Of a DNA stretch of 64,000 bases, positions 42,689 to 51,931 are shown piece by piece. Numbering within the stretch: the stretch's first letter is position 1; the number at the start of each line of letters is the position of its first letter. Under the pieces are notes generated by a model. It was not told where the DNA came from and did not search any database. It saw nothing but the letters and a program-made list of their open reading frames with translations. A program made the position numbers and the translations under genes. Origin of the DNA: CAZOWW01 sp964583765 (GTDB lineage Bacteria > Actinomycetota > Actinomycetes > Actinomycetales > Kineosporiaceae); assembly GCA_964583765.1 (NCBI GenBank), contig CAZOWW010000002.1, positions 56,896 to 120,895 on the forward strand, written 5' to 3'.

Positions 42689-44146
42689 TCACAGACTGTT
42701 CGCGACCTCCGTCAGCGTCTCGTCGAGCAGGGCCAGCCCGTAGCGGGCCTCCTCGTCGGTCATGTTCAGGGCCGGGGCGAGGTGGGTGCGGTTGCCCGCC
42801 ACGAAGGCGAGCAGGCCACGCCGGCGAGCGGCGGCGGCGAGCAGCGCGATCGGGGCGTTCGCCGCACCGGAGGCGTTGTAGGGCACCAGTGGCTCGCGGG
42901 TGGCGCGGTCCCGCACGAGTTCCAGGGCCCAGAAGGCGCCGGTCCCCCGGACCTCGCCGATGATCTCGTGTCGGGCGGCGAGCTCGGCCAGACCGGGACC
43001 GAGCACCTCGCGACCGAGCCGGTCCCCGGCCTCGACGAGGCCTTCCTTCTCCATCGCGGTGATGGTGGCCACCGCCGCGGCCGCCGCGAGCGGGTGCCCC
43101 GAGTAGGTCAGGCCGCCGGGGAACGGACGCTCGGCGAAGGTCTCGTAGATCGCCTCCGAGATGATCACCCCGCCGAGCGGCACGTATCCCGAGGTCACGC
43201 CCTTGGCGAAGGTGACGAGATCCGGTTCGGCCGCCTCGTCGACGCCCCGCTCCCACACCCCAGGAGCTCCGGGCACCGGCCGGTCGCCGGAGAGCTCGAC
43301 GGAGTACCAACGCCCGGTCCGCCCGAACCCGGCCATCACCTCGTCGGCGATCCAGACGATGCCGTAGCGGTCGCAGAGTTCGCGCACCCCGCGCAGGTAG
43401 CCGGGTGGCGGCACCATGACCCCCGCGGTGCCGGGGACGGACTCGAGCACGATCGCGGCGAACGTCCCGGGACCCTCGAACTGGATCAGCTGCTCCAGGT
43501 GTTCCAGGGCGCGGGCGGTCTCCTCCTCCTCGGTGGTCGCGTGGAAGGCGGACCGGTACAGGTAGGGACCCCAGAAGTGCACCACGCCCTCGGCGCCGTA
43601 GTCGTTGGGCCAGCGCCGCGGTTCCCCGGTCAGGTTGATCGCGGTGGTGGTGTTGCCGTGGTAGCTGCGGTACCGGGCGAGCACCTTGCGGCGGCCCGTG
43701 TGCAACCGGGCCATGCGGACCGCGTTCTCCACCGCGTCGGCACCACCGTTCGTGAAGAACACGTGGCTGAAGTGCTGTCCGGGCGCGCGCTCGACGATCA
43801 TGCGGGCGAGTTCGGAGCGTGCGGCGTTGGCGTGCTGCGGCGCAACGGTGGCCAACAGCGCGGCCTGCCGGGCAATGGCCTCGACCACCGCGGGGTGACC
43901 GAATCCGATGTTCGTGTAGACGAGCTGACCGGTGAGGTCGAGGTACGGCGTCCCGTCGCCGTCCCAGACCCAGGACCCCTGCGCCCCCGCGACGACCAGC
44001 GGGGTCAGGCTGCGCTGGGCCGACCACGAGTGGAAGACGTGCTTGCGGTCGAGCTCGTACGTGCGGGCAGCGGCGGCCGGGTCGGGCACCGGATGCGGCG
44101 CTGTGGCCGGCAGGGCGGGACGGGACGCGGGGACGGCGGTCGTCAC
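42689..44146 (-). CDS. class III (PLP-dependent) aminotransferase
   Basis: A 485-residue enzyme of the aspartate-aminotransferase-family class III group. The PLP site is clear: FFTNGGADAVENAVRMAR, SYHGNT, WIADEVMAGFGRTGRW, and Lys315 in TFAKGVTSGYVPLGGV. Relatives transfer amino groups from omega-amino acids, such as beta-alanine, GABA or taurine, to pyruvate or 2-oxoglutarate. The donor cannot be told here. The GTG at 44146 was selected because it leaves a short Ala/Pro leader; GGAG lies 11 bases upstream. It precedes purD on the same strand but purD appears to have its own promoter. Confidence 0.88.
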   Translation of the reverse strand: MTTAVPASRPALPATAPHPVPDPAAAARTYELDRKHVFHSWSAQRSLTPLVVAGAQGSWVWDGDGTPYLDLTGQLVYTNIGFGHPAVVEAIARQAALLATVAPQHANAARSELARMIVERAPGQHFSHVFFTNGGADAVENAVRMARLHTGRRKVLARYRSYHGNTTTAINLTGEPRRWPNDYGAEGVVHFWGPYLYRSAFHATTEEEETARALEHLEQLIQFEGPGTFAAIVLESVPGTAGVMVPPPGYLRGVRELCDRYGIVWIADEVMAGFGRTGRWYSVELSGDRPVPGAPGVWERGVDEAAEPDLVTFAKGVTSGYVPLGGVIISEAIYETFAERPFPGGLTYSGHPLAAAAAVATITAMEKEGLVEAGDRLGREVLGPGLAELAARHEIIGEVRGTGAFWALELVRDRATREPLVPYNASGAANAPIALLAAAARRRGLLAFVAGNRTHLAPALNMTDEEARYGLALLDETLTEVANSL

Positions 44147-44562
44147 GAGATACCAGGCTCCTCGGGGGCAGCGGGTCGTGCACGGGATCGGATACGGCGG
44201 GAGGCCGTGCCCCGACCGGGCGGCACGCACCTGCCGCGGGGCCTTCGACACCGCCTCCTCGGGGGAGGCCCAGAACCACTGTCTCCTCCGGGGGAGGCCT
44301 TCGACACCGCCTCCTCAGGGGGAGGGTAAGGCTGTCGACCACTGCGCCGAACGGGGGCTGTTCGGGCAAGCGATGTGAGACCGCTCTCAGGCGTGATCGC
44401 AGTCCGACCGATATCCCCCCACAGGTGTCTCACAAGAGGACATCGGAGCAGGACCCGCCCGGGCCTGCGTGACAAGGCGGCCTCCGCCTCGAGGTCACCA
44501 CACAGGACCCCTGCGCCGGGTGGCTCTGCCCAGCGCGCGGGCAGACGACCGAGGAGATCCTG
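44147..44562. other. divergent intergenic region between aminotransferase and chemotaxis receptor
   Basis: No gene is visible. The left half carries the hairpin repeat cluster at 44240-44325. The right half holds the promoter region of the receptor gene, with an unremarkable sequence. Confidence 0.45.
44240..44325. repeat. duplicated 29-bp element with CCTCC/GGAGG hairpins
   Basis: GGCCTTCGACACCGCCTCCT followed by (C)-G/A-GGGGGAGG occurs at 44240-44268 and 44296-44325. Between them lies CTCCTCCGGGGGAGG. Together three CCTCC...GGAGG hairpins follow one another about 100-180 bases upstream of the aminotransferase start. They could act as operator or attenuator. Confidence 0.75.
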
Positions 44563-46200
44563 GTGAGGACCAGCACCGCACCCTCCGGCCCGGCGCACGG
44601 CACCGTGGCCCACCGTCCCCTGGCGACGTGGCTGATCAACCACAGCGTTCGCACGAAGATCATGGTCACGCTCCTCTTGCTGTCCGCGGTGTCGGTCGGG
44701 GTCGGTGTGATCTCCACCCTCAAACTCAATTCCCTGCAACAGAACACGGACGCGCTCTACCGCGAGCACACCCAGCCGATCGCCACGCTCTACTCGGTGC
44801 AGCGCAACTACCAGAGCGTGCGCACCCGGGCGGTGCAGTACGGCTGGGCGGACGCCGAGAACCGCAGGACGCTGACCTCCGAGATCGCGGAGAAGAACGA
44901 CGCCCTGCAGTCGGCCATCACCAAGTACCGGCCGTTCGTCGTGGACGCGAAGGACTTCGACGCCTTCGTCAAGGACTACGCCGCCTTCTACGACCTGACG
45001 ACCAAGACCATGATCCCGGCCGTGGACGCCGGTGACCCGGCCACCTACCGTGCCGCCTACACCAAGACGGGGGCTCCCCTGGTCTCCCAGCTCCTCGACG
45101 AGCTGCAGGCGGAGAGCGACGCGCAGGCCGCCGAGGCCGCGAAGCACGACGCCGAGGCCCGGAGCGAGGCGATCAGCGCGCTCGAGATCGTCTGGATCAG
45201 CCTGGGCCTGGGCCTGACGGCCGCGCTGGCCTTGGGCCTGTACGTGGCCCGGTGGATCGTCCGCCCGTTGCGCGGGGTGCGGGACGGTCTGGTCGCCATG
45301 GCCCGCGGTGACCTGACCGTGCAGACCGGCTACGCCGGGCGGGACGAGGTCGGTGAAATGGCGGTGGCCCTCACCCAGGCACAGGCCGCGGTGGGTGACG
45401 CGATCGGCGAGCTCAGCGCGTCCGTGGGCACGATGACCCGGGCCTCCCAGCAGCTCGACACGGTCTCGGACGCCCTCGGCGCCAGCGCCCAGGACACGTC
45501 CACCCAGGCCGAGCTCGTCTCGGAGTCGGCCCAGCAGATGGCCGGCTACGTGCAGGCGATGTCCGCGGCCACCGAGCAGATGTCCTCGTCCATCTCGGAG
45601 ATCGCTCACCAGGCCGCCTCCGCCTCCGACGTCGCCTCCGAGGCGGTCAAGGCGGCGGGCGCCACCTCCGAGGCCGTGAGCGAGCTGGACACCTCCAGCT
45701 CGGAGATCGGCGAGATCGTGCGCACCATCACCTCGATCGCCGAGCAGACCAACCTGCTCGCGCTCAACGCCACGATCGAGGCGGCCCGGGCCGGCGAGGC
45801 GGGCAAGGGCTTCGCCGTGGTGGCCACCGAGGTCAAGGACCTGGCCCAGGAGACGGCGAAGGCGACGGACGACATCACCGCGAAGATCTCCTCGATCCAG
45901 GGCACGACGAGCCGGGCCATCGAGGCGATCGCCCGCATCTCGGGGATCATCGACCAGATCCACGAGAAGCAGACCACGATCGCCGCCGCGGTCGAGGAAC
46001 AGTCCGCCACCACGGCCGAGATCACTCGCACGGTCACGGATGTCGCCGGTCAGTCCGAGACGATCGCCCACAACATCTCCGGTATCGCCACGGCGGCCGA
46101 GCAGACCTCGCAGGAGGTGGGGGTGACGACCGCCGCCGCCGGGGAACTCGCCAACCTGGCCACCCGGATCCAGCAGGTCGTCCAGCGGTTCCAGGCCTGA
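44563..46200 (+). CDS. methyl-accepting chemotaxis protein
   Basis: A 545-residue membrane receptor. The first transmembrane helix is at about 35-52 (MVTLLLLSAVSVGVGVIS). A four-helix-bundle sensor domain runs to 200, and the second helix is at about 208-230 (IVWISLGLGLTAALALGLYV). A HAMP domain follows (RWIVRPLRGVRDGLVAMARGDL). The cytoplasmic signalling domain has its hairpin tip at EIGEIVRTITSIAEQTNLLALNATIEAARAGE, the CheA/CheW-binding signature. It starts with GTG after GAGGAG. No other chemotaxis or flagellar gene is in the window, but this receptor implies that the organism has a motile stage. Confidence 0.95.
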   Translation: MRTSTAPSGPAHGTVAHRPLATWLINHSVRTKIMVTLLLLSAVSVGVGVISTLKLNSLQQNTDALYREHTQPIATLYSVQRNYQSVRTRAVQYGWADAENRRTLTSEIAEKNDALQSAITKYRPFVVDAKDFDAFVKDYAAFYDLTTKTMIPAVDAGDPATYRAAYTKTGAPLVSQLLDELQAESDAQAAEAAKHDAEARSEAISALEIVWISLGLGLTAALALGLYVARWIVRPLRGVRDGLVAMARGDLTVQTGYAGRDEVGEMAVALTQAQAAVGDAIGELSASVGTMTRASQQLDTVSDALGASAQDTSTQAELVSESAQQMAGYVQAMSAATEQMSSSISEIAHQAASASDVASEAVKAAGATSEAVSELDTSSSEIGEIVRTITSIAEQTNLLALNATIEAARAGEAGKGFAVVATEVKDLAQETAKATDDITAKISSIQGTTSRAIEAIARISGIIDQIHEKQTTIAAAVEEQSATTAEITRTVTDVAGQSETIAHNISGIATAAEQTSQEVGVTTAAAGELANLATRIQQVVQRFQA

Positions 46201-46223
46201 TCGGGTCGGAATCCGCGAGCGAT

Positions 46224-46252
46224 CGGCCGCACCGGATCATCCGGTGCGGCCG
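46224..46252. terminator. bidirectional hairpin terminator between chemotaxis receptor and purA
   Basis: CGGCCGCACCGGA-TCA-TCCGGTGCGGCCG, a perfect 13-bp stem with a 3-base loop. An outer CGCGAG/CTCGCG extension is possible. It lies between convergent stops at 46200 and 46305. Confidence 0.85.
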
Positions 46253-46304
46253 ACTCGCGTTCCAGGCTGTTCCCCGGGCCCAGCGGCCCGGACGAGTCCG
46301 GCGA

Positions 46305-47591
46305 TCAGCTCAGCAGGTCGTGACGCACGACCACCGCGTCCCGTCCCGGCCCGACCCCGACCGCGGAGATCCGGGCGCCGGACATGTCCTCCAGGGCCCG
46401 GACGTAGGACTGTGCGGTGGCGGGCAGCTCGTCGAAGTCCCGCGCCCCGGTGATGTCCTCGAACCAGCCGTCGAGGTACTCGTAGACCGGCCGGGCGTGG
46501 TGGAAATCGGTCTGGTTCACCGGGAGCTCGTCGTGCCGGACGCCGTCCACGTCGTAGGCCACGCAGACCGGAACCCGCTCCAGCCCGGTGAGGACGTCCA
46601 ACTTGGTGATCACCAGGTCGGTGACCCCGTTGATCCGGGACGCGTACCGGGCGACCACCGCGTCGAACCACCCGCACCGCCGGGGCCGTCCCGTGGTGGT
46701 GCCGTACTCGTGACCGGTCTTCAGCAGGAACTCGCCGTCGGCGTCGAAGAGCTCGGTGGGGAACGGACCCTCGCCGACCCGGGTGGTGTAGGCCTTGGCC
46801 ACCGCGATCACGCGGTCCACCCGGTTCGGCGGCACGCCGCTGCCGGTGCAGGCGCCGCCCGAGGTCGCGTTGGACGAGGTGACGAACGGGTAGGTGCCGT
46901 GGTCGACGTCCAGCATGGTGGCCTGCCCGGCCTCGAACAGCACCACCTTGCCGGCGTCGAGGGCCCGGGCGAGGACGAGTCCGGTGTCCGTGACCATCGG
47001 CCGCAGGCGCTCGGCGTAGCCCAGCAACTCGTCGACCACCTCGGCCACCCCGACGGCCCGCCGGTTGTAGACCTTGACCAGGAGCTGATTCTTGAGCTCC
47101 AGGGCGCCGGCGACCTTCTGCTCCAGGATGTGCGCATCGAACAGGTCCTGGATGCGCAGGCCCACGCGGCTCATCTTGTCGGCGTAGGTGGGGCCGATAC
47201 CGCGGCCGGTGGTGCCCAGGCGCCGGTTCCCCAGGAAGCGCTCCGTGACGCGGTCGAGGGTCCGGTTGTACGAGGGGATGACGTGCGCGTTCGCCGAGAC
47301 GAGCAGGCGGGAGCAGTCCACCCCGCGCGCGGTCATCGCGTCGATCTCGCTGAACAGCACGGACAGGTCGACCACGACGCCGTTGCCGATCACCGGTACG
47401 CAGCCCGGGCTCAGGATGCCCGAGGGCAGCAGGTGCAGGGCGTACTTCTGGTCCCCGATCACCACGGTGTGGCCGGCGTTGTTGCCGCCGTTGAACTTGA
47501 CCACGTAGTCCACCCGGGCGCCCAGCGCATCGGTGGCTTTTCCCTTGCCCTCGTCACCCCACTGGGCGCCGACGAGCACGATCCCGGGCAT
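46305..47591 (-). CDS. purA: adenylosuccinate synthetase
   Basis: A 428-residue GTP-dependent enzyme that joins IMP and aspartate on the way to AMP. The N-terminal P-loop is VLVGAQWGDEGKGKATD. NGGNNAGHTV, TTGRGIGPTYADK, the active-site QATMLDVDHGTYPFVTSSN and GRPRRCGWFDAV follow. The length is normal. The ATG at 47591 comes after AGGAGG. Unlike the other purine genes it has a leader with a ribosome binding site and a strong terminator, so it is an independent transcript. Confidence 0.96.
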   Translation of the reverse strand: MPGIVLVGAQWGDEGKGKATDALGARVDYVVKFNGGNNAGHTVVIGDQKYALHLLPSGILSPGCVPVIGNGVVVDLSVLFSEIDAMTARGVDCSRLLVSANAHVIPSYNRTLDRVTERFLGNRRLGTTGRGIGPTYADKMSRVGLRIQDLFDAHILEQKVAGALELKNQLLVKVYNRRAVGVAEVVDELLGYAERLRPMVTDTGLVLARALDAGKVVLFEAGQATMLDVDHGTYPFVTSSNATSGGACTGSGVPPNRVDRVIAVAKAYTTRVGEGPFPTELFDADGEFLLKTGHEYGTTTGRPRRCGWFDAVVARYASRINGVTDLVITKLDVLTGLERVPVCVAYDVDGVRHDELPVNQTDFHHARPVYEYLDGWFEDITGARDFDELPATAQSYVRALEDMSGARISAVGVGPGRDAVVVRHDLLS

Positions 47592-47813
47592 CGGGGTCCT
47601 CCTGGCTCGCACGAGATGGTCTGGTAGCTCCCTGGACCACCGGCCGGCCGGAGTTCAACAGCCGTCCTTACCGAGGGTATCCCAGGGCGTCCAGCCGCAG
47701 GTCAGCGGACCGGCACCGTGCCGCCGGCGGGTCGCTCGGTCAGGGGATCGACGGACGGCGGTCGCCCCACCGGTCACCGTTCGGGTCCCTCGGTCACCGG
47801 TCGGGGCGCCTGG

Positions 47814-48458
47814 TCACTGCTCGGGTCCCTCGGTCACCGGGTACCGGGCGAGTCGCCCGACCAGGGAACGGCGGACGGCGGGCCACTCGTCGGCGACGAC
47901 GGAGTACATGGCCGTGTCCCGCAGGAGACCGTGTTCGCCGGAGGCGGTGGACGGTTGCCAGTTGCGCAGGACCCCCTCGAACCGTGCGCCCAGCCTGGTG
48001 ATGGCCTCCCGGGAGCGGGCATTGCGGGCATCCGTCTTGAGGTCGACGCGGACGACCTGCCAGGTCTCGAACGCATGAGCCAGGAGCAGCAGCTTGGCCT
48101 CGATGTTGACCCCTGTGCGCTGCGCCGGCGCCGCCAGCCAGGTGCCGCCGATCTCGATCGCGTAGGGCCGGTCGTCCCCGGGACGGCGGCGCGGGTTGAG
48201 GAAGCAGGTGATGCCCACCGGCTCCCCATCGCCCTGGCGCACCTGGGCGAACGGGACCCAGGTGCCCTCCACCCGGCCTTCCGACAGCCAGTTCACCTGC
48301 GCGGTCATCGCGTCCGGCCCGTGCGGGACCACTGTGAACCGGTAGCTGCCTCGGTCCTGGGCGGCAGCGGCGGCGAGCGCCGGCACGTGGTGGTGATCCA
48401 GCGGCTCCAGGCGGACCAGGCGCCCGGTCAGGGTCACCGGATCGGTGATCGTCGGCAC
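47814..48458 (-). CDS. GNAT family N-acetyltransferase (RimJ/RimL-like)
   Basis: A 214-residue acetyl-CoA-dependent acyltransferase of the RimJ/RimL-like GNAT_3 group. The sequence runs LTGRLVRLEPLDHHHVPALA, VGITCFLNPRRRPGD, IEIGGTWLAAPAQRTGVNIEAKLLLLAHAFE, then DLKTDARNARSREAITRLGARFEG. This is the usual order of strands, acetyl-CoA loop and C-terminal helix. The substrate is unknown. The GTG at 48458 has no clear ribosome binding site. Short near-repeats of GGTCACCG lie just past its stop codon. Confidence 0.88.
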   Translation of the reverse strand: MPTITDPVTLTGRLVRLEPLDHHHVPALAAAAAQDRGSYRFTVVPHGPDAMTAQVNWLSEGRVEGTWVPFAQVRQGDGEPVGITCFLNPRRRPGDDRPYAIEIGGTWLAAPAQRTGVNIEAKLLLLAHAFETWQVVRVDLKTDARNARSREAITRLGARFEGVLRNWQPSTASGEHGLLRDTAMYSVVADEWPAVRRSLVGRLARYPVTEGPEQ

Positions 48459-48558
48459 GGCACCACGGTGCCACGGTCGCGAGCCCACGTCACGGCGGGA
48501 CTTCCGCCAGGGACCGCAACCGGTCACCCCTGCGTGAGGACCGCAGCCGATCGGGCGC

Positions 48559-51500
48559 TCACTCGGCGCGGCGCCGCGGGGTGCGCGGTGGGGGGACCGG
48601 GGGATCGGCCTCGGGCGTGGACCGAGGCTGCCGCTGAAGGCGCTCGATCGGCGCCGGCGCCTCGAACTGAGGCTGGGGGCGACCGGCCGCGGGGTCCGAG
48701 AGCACCGGCATGGTCCCGAGCTGACCGCTCGGACGACGCGAGACCGTCGGCACCTCGGCCACCGGACGCACCCCTGCCGGAGTACCGGGCGGCGCGGGCG
48801 GTTCGGGGACCGGTTCGGGCGGGGACGGGAGCGGCGTGCGCACCGGAGCCTGCAGGGGTTCCGGTTCCGGAGCCGCATGGGCTCCCCCACCGTGCCGCGG
48901 CGCAGGCACCGCGGCGAGGGGATCGACCACACGGGGGCCGTCGGCGGACTCGTGCGACCGGCCCGACGCTGCCGGAGCACTCTGCCCCACCGACGAACCT
49001 GCCCCGGCCGACGAGCCCTGTCCCGCCGGCGCACCTGCCCCTGCCGGAGAACCCTGTCGCACCGGCGAGCCCTGCCGCCCCGGAGGGCTCTGCCCTGCCG
49101 GCGAGTCCGGAGCGGGGGTACGAGGACCGGGCACCGGGCGAGCGCTCACGCCACCGGGCACCGGGCGCACAGGCTGGGTGGGGGACGCGAGTGTCCCGGG
49201 CACCGCGAGCCCGCGTTCCTCGGGCTCGGCCCTCAGCCCCGGCACGACGAGCGGGCGCAGGGCCACCGCGTCCGCGGTCAGCCAGTTCAGGAGCTGCTCG
49301 GCCGGCATCGGCCGGGCGAAGTAGAACCCCTGGCCCACATCGCAGCCGAGCTCAGCGAGCATCTGCACGGTGGGGTAGTCGTCGATGCCCTCGGCCACCA
49401 GCCTCAGCCCCAGCGAGTGCGCCAGGCTCACCACGTGCGCGACGATCGCCGCCGCGCCCGAGTCGCCGATCAGGTCCTGGATGAACACCCGGTCGAGCTT
49501 CAGCTCGTCGACCGGCAGGTGCCGCAGATAGGCCAACGAGGAGTAGCCGGTGCCGTAGTCGTCCACGGACACCGCCACCCCCAACGCACGCAGCTTCTTG
49601 AGCACCGCGCGGGCCAGGGGCGGGTCGTTCATGAGCATGTCCTCGGTGATCTCCAGGGTGATCGCCTCGGGAGGCAGCCGGTAGCGCTCCAGCAGCTCGG
49701 ACATGCGGTCCACGAGGCTGTGGTCGTGCACCGCACTGCTCGGGAAGTTGATCGACACGGGGACCGCCACGCCCATGGACCACCACAGCGAGCAGGCGCT
49801 CACCGCAAGGTCGCAGACCACGTCCGTCAGCGTCTCCATCAGGGCGGCGGCGTGCGCCACCGGCAGGAACGCCCCGGGGGCGAGCAGGCCCCGCACCGGA
49901 TGCTGCCAGCGGATCAGCGCCTCCACCCCGCAGGGCAGCCCGGTGGTGAGATCGACCTGCGGTTGGTACAGCACCAGGATGCTGCCGGCGGTCGCGGCGT
50001 GCTTGCCGGTCAAGGCGCTGCGCAGTTCCTCGACCGTGCGCAGTCGGTCGGGGTCGTCCGCCTGCCGGGCGTAGACCGCCACCCGGCTGCGGGCCCGCTT
50101 GGCCTGGTACATCGCGACGTCGGCGCACCGCAACGCCTCGCTGCGGGTGGTCGCCGAGGCCGGACAGTCCACGACCCCGACGCTCGCCTCGACGTGCACG
50201 GTGACGGTCTCCAGCGTGAACGGGCGGCTCAGTGCGTGCAGCACCCGTTCGGCCAGCAGGTGGGCGTCGGCCGCGCCGGTGTCCGGCATGAGCACGGCGA
50301 ACTCGTCGCCGCCCAGCCGCGCCGCGATGTCCGCGGGCCGCAGGGTCTTGGCGATCCGCCGTCCCACCTGGGACAGCAACAGGTCTCCGGCCACGTGCCC
50401 GAGGGCGTCGTTGACCTCCTTGAACCGGTCCAGGTCCAGCAGCAGCAGGGCCACCGGGTGCCGGGAGGACGCCGAACCGATCATGCGGTCGCAGTGCTCG
50501 TAGATCGAGCGGCGGTTGCCCAGTCCGGTCAGATCGTCGGTGCGGGCCTGCAGGTGCGCGTCACTGAGACGTTGCACCGAGCGCAGGGACAGCACCACGC
50601 GCAGGAGCGCCACGACCAGCCCGGCGGCGGCCATGACGCGACCTTCCACGTTCATGCGTGTGCTCTGGGCCAGGGCCAGCAGGCTCGCGCAGGTGATCGT
50701 GGACACCCCGGGAAGTGCGATCACCGACCAGCTCAGACCGGCCGCGGCGGTCCGGTCCACCGTGGCGCCGACCCCCCACCTGGGGGGATCCGTCCCGCCG
50801 CCCGAACCGGGTCCCAGGACGGCGGCCGCGCCGAGGGCCGCGGCGGCCAGGACCTGCAGCACCAGGGATTCGGTCATCGGACGGGTCACCGTGCGGTCGG
50901 GGTCCCCGACGAGCAACTGGGCCCCGGACCACCCCGCCACCGCGACCATGGCCAGCACCGCATCGGTCCCCGGACTGCGCACCGCCACGGCCGCGGCCAC
51001 GAGCACGAGCAGGAGCACCCCGCCCAGCACCGGCCCGGCGAGCGCTGCGACCACGCCGAACCCGACCTCGTGCCATCCGCCGCTGGGTACCGCGGAGGTC
51101 CCCAGAGCGCCCAGGGTCGCCGCCACGACGACCCCGTCCAGCCAGGCACCGGCCGGCAGCCCGTGCCCCCGCGGCCGGAGCAGGGCCAGGGTGCCCGAGT
51201 AGGCGAGGGGGTACTGTCCGGCCGCGACCAGGGCCAGTACGGGCACGGCCACCCCGGAGACGGGCAGGCCGAGGTCCGCGAAGAAGGGTGCCAGGGTCAG
51301 CGGCACCCCGAGGAGCACCGCCCCGCAGAGCGCCCGCCAGCCCGCGCCCTCGCGCAGGGGGGAGGCACCGCGGCGCCAGCTGATCGCGGCAACCGCGAGC
51401 TGGAGCAGGCAGAGCATGAGCACGGGCACGTGCCGGGCCGGTAGGCCGAGGAACCCGACGCCGGCGAGCCAGGAGGGATTCTGTCCCAGGAGCACGGTCA

Positions 51501-51591
51501 CCAGGCAGGTCACGCAGGCCCAGACGCCCACGGCCGCGAGGGTCGGCGGGCGGAGGCCGCCCGGCTTCCCGACGCCGGTCACGGTGGCCAT
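48559..51591 (-). CDS. membrane GGDEF-EAL cyclic-di-GMP enzyme
   Basis: A 1010-residue bifunctional-type protein. About eight or nine hydrophobic helices fill residues 1-340 as a membrane sensor. The GGDEF domain (about 350-520) has an intact GGDEF at 427-431. The EAL domain (about 535-790) has Glu557 in EALIRW, INFPSS, EITED, DDYGTGYSS, ELKLDRVFI and GQGFYFARP. All residues expected for phosphodiesterase activity are present, so both synthesis and hydrolysis of c-di-GMP are possible. The last 200 residues are low-complexity Pro/Gly/Ala/Ser, with repeats such as QGSPAGAGAPAGQGSSAGAG. Confidence 0.93.
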   Translation of the reverse strand: MATVTGVGKPGGLRPPTLAAVGVWACVTCLVTVLLGQNPSWLAGVGFLGLPARHVPVLMLCLLQLAVAAISWRRGASPLREGAGWRALCGAVLLGVPLTLAPFFADLGLPVSGVAVPVLALVAAGQYPLAYSGTLALLRPRGHGLPAGAWLDGVVVAATLGALGTSAVPSGGWHEVGFGVVAALAGPVLGGVLLLVLVAAAVAVRSPGTDAVLAMVAVAGWSGAQLLVGDPDRTVTRPMTESLVLQVLAAAALGAAAVLGPGSGGGTDPPRWGVGATVDRTAAAGLSWSVIALPGVSTITCASLLALAQSTRMNVEGRVMAAAGLVVALLRVVLSLRSVQRLSDAHLQARTDDLTGLGNRRSIYEHCDRMIGSASSRHPVALLLLDLDRFKEVNDALGHVAGDLLLSQVGRRIAKTLRPADIAARLGGDEFAVLMPDTGAADAHLLAERVLHALSRPFTLETVTVHVEASVGVVDCPASATTRSEALRCADVAMYQAKRARSRVAVYARQADDPDRLRTVEELRSALTGKHAATAGSILVLYQPQVDLTTGLPCGVEALIRWQHPVRGLLAPGAFLPVAHAAALMETLTDVVCDLAVSACSLWWSMGVAVPVSINFPSSAVHDHSLVDRMSELLERYRLPPEAITLEITEDMLMNDPPLARAVLKKLRALGVAVSVDDYGTGYSSLAYLRHLPVDELKLDRVFIQDLIGDSGAAAIVAHVVSLAHSLGLRLVAEGIDDYPTVQMLAELGCDVGQGFYFARPMPAEQLLNWLTADAVALRPLVVPGLRAEPEERGLAVPGTLASPTQPVRPVPGGVSARPVPGPRTPAPDSPAGQSPPGRQGSPVRQGSPAGAGAPAGQGSSAGAGSSVGQSAPAASGRSHESADGPRVVDPLAAVPAPRHGGGAHAAPEPEPLQAPVRTPLPSPPEPVPEPPAPPGTPAGVRPVAEVPTVSRRPSGQLGTMPVLSDPAAGRPQPQFEAPAPIERLQRQPRSTPEADPPVPPPRTPRRRAE

Positions 51592-51864
51592 GGTGCCCGT
51601 AGCCTCCCTGGCTCTGCCGTTCCCGCTCCCGCGCGCATCCCGGCGGCGCGCCCTGCACCCGGACGCAGCCTCACCGGAACCGGTACGAGCACCGGCTCCG
51701 GTGGACCGACGTGACCGGGGGGTGCGGGACCTCGTCCACTGGTCCGGCCCACCCGGTACGTTCCGTCCGGACGGGTATCCGGAGGTCGCCTGTAGGGAGT
51801 ATCGGGCGCGGTCGGCGCCTGGTTGAGCGCCGGATCACATCAGCCCGGATCGCGTCGGGACGCG

Positions 51865-51900
51865 GACGAGGGGCCGGGTCCGTGGACCCGGCCCCTCGTC
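51865..51900 (-). terminator. very strong hairpin terminator of the fructose-bisphosphate aldolase gene
   Basis: Two 17-base arms, GACGAGGGGCCGGGTCC and its complement, separated by GT. It starts 31 bases past the stop codon at 51932. The rest of 51592-51931 holds no gene. Confidence 0.88.
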
Positions 51901-51931
51901 GTGGGCGATATCCGTCGTGCTCGGGCGCGAG

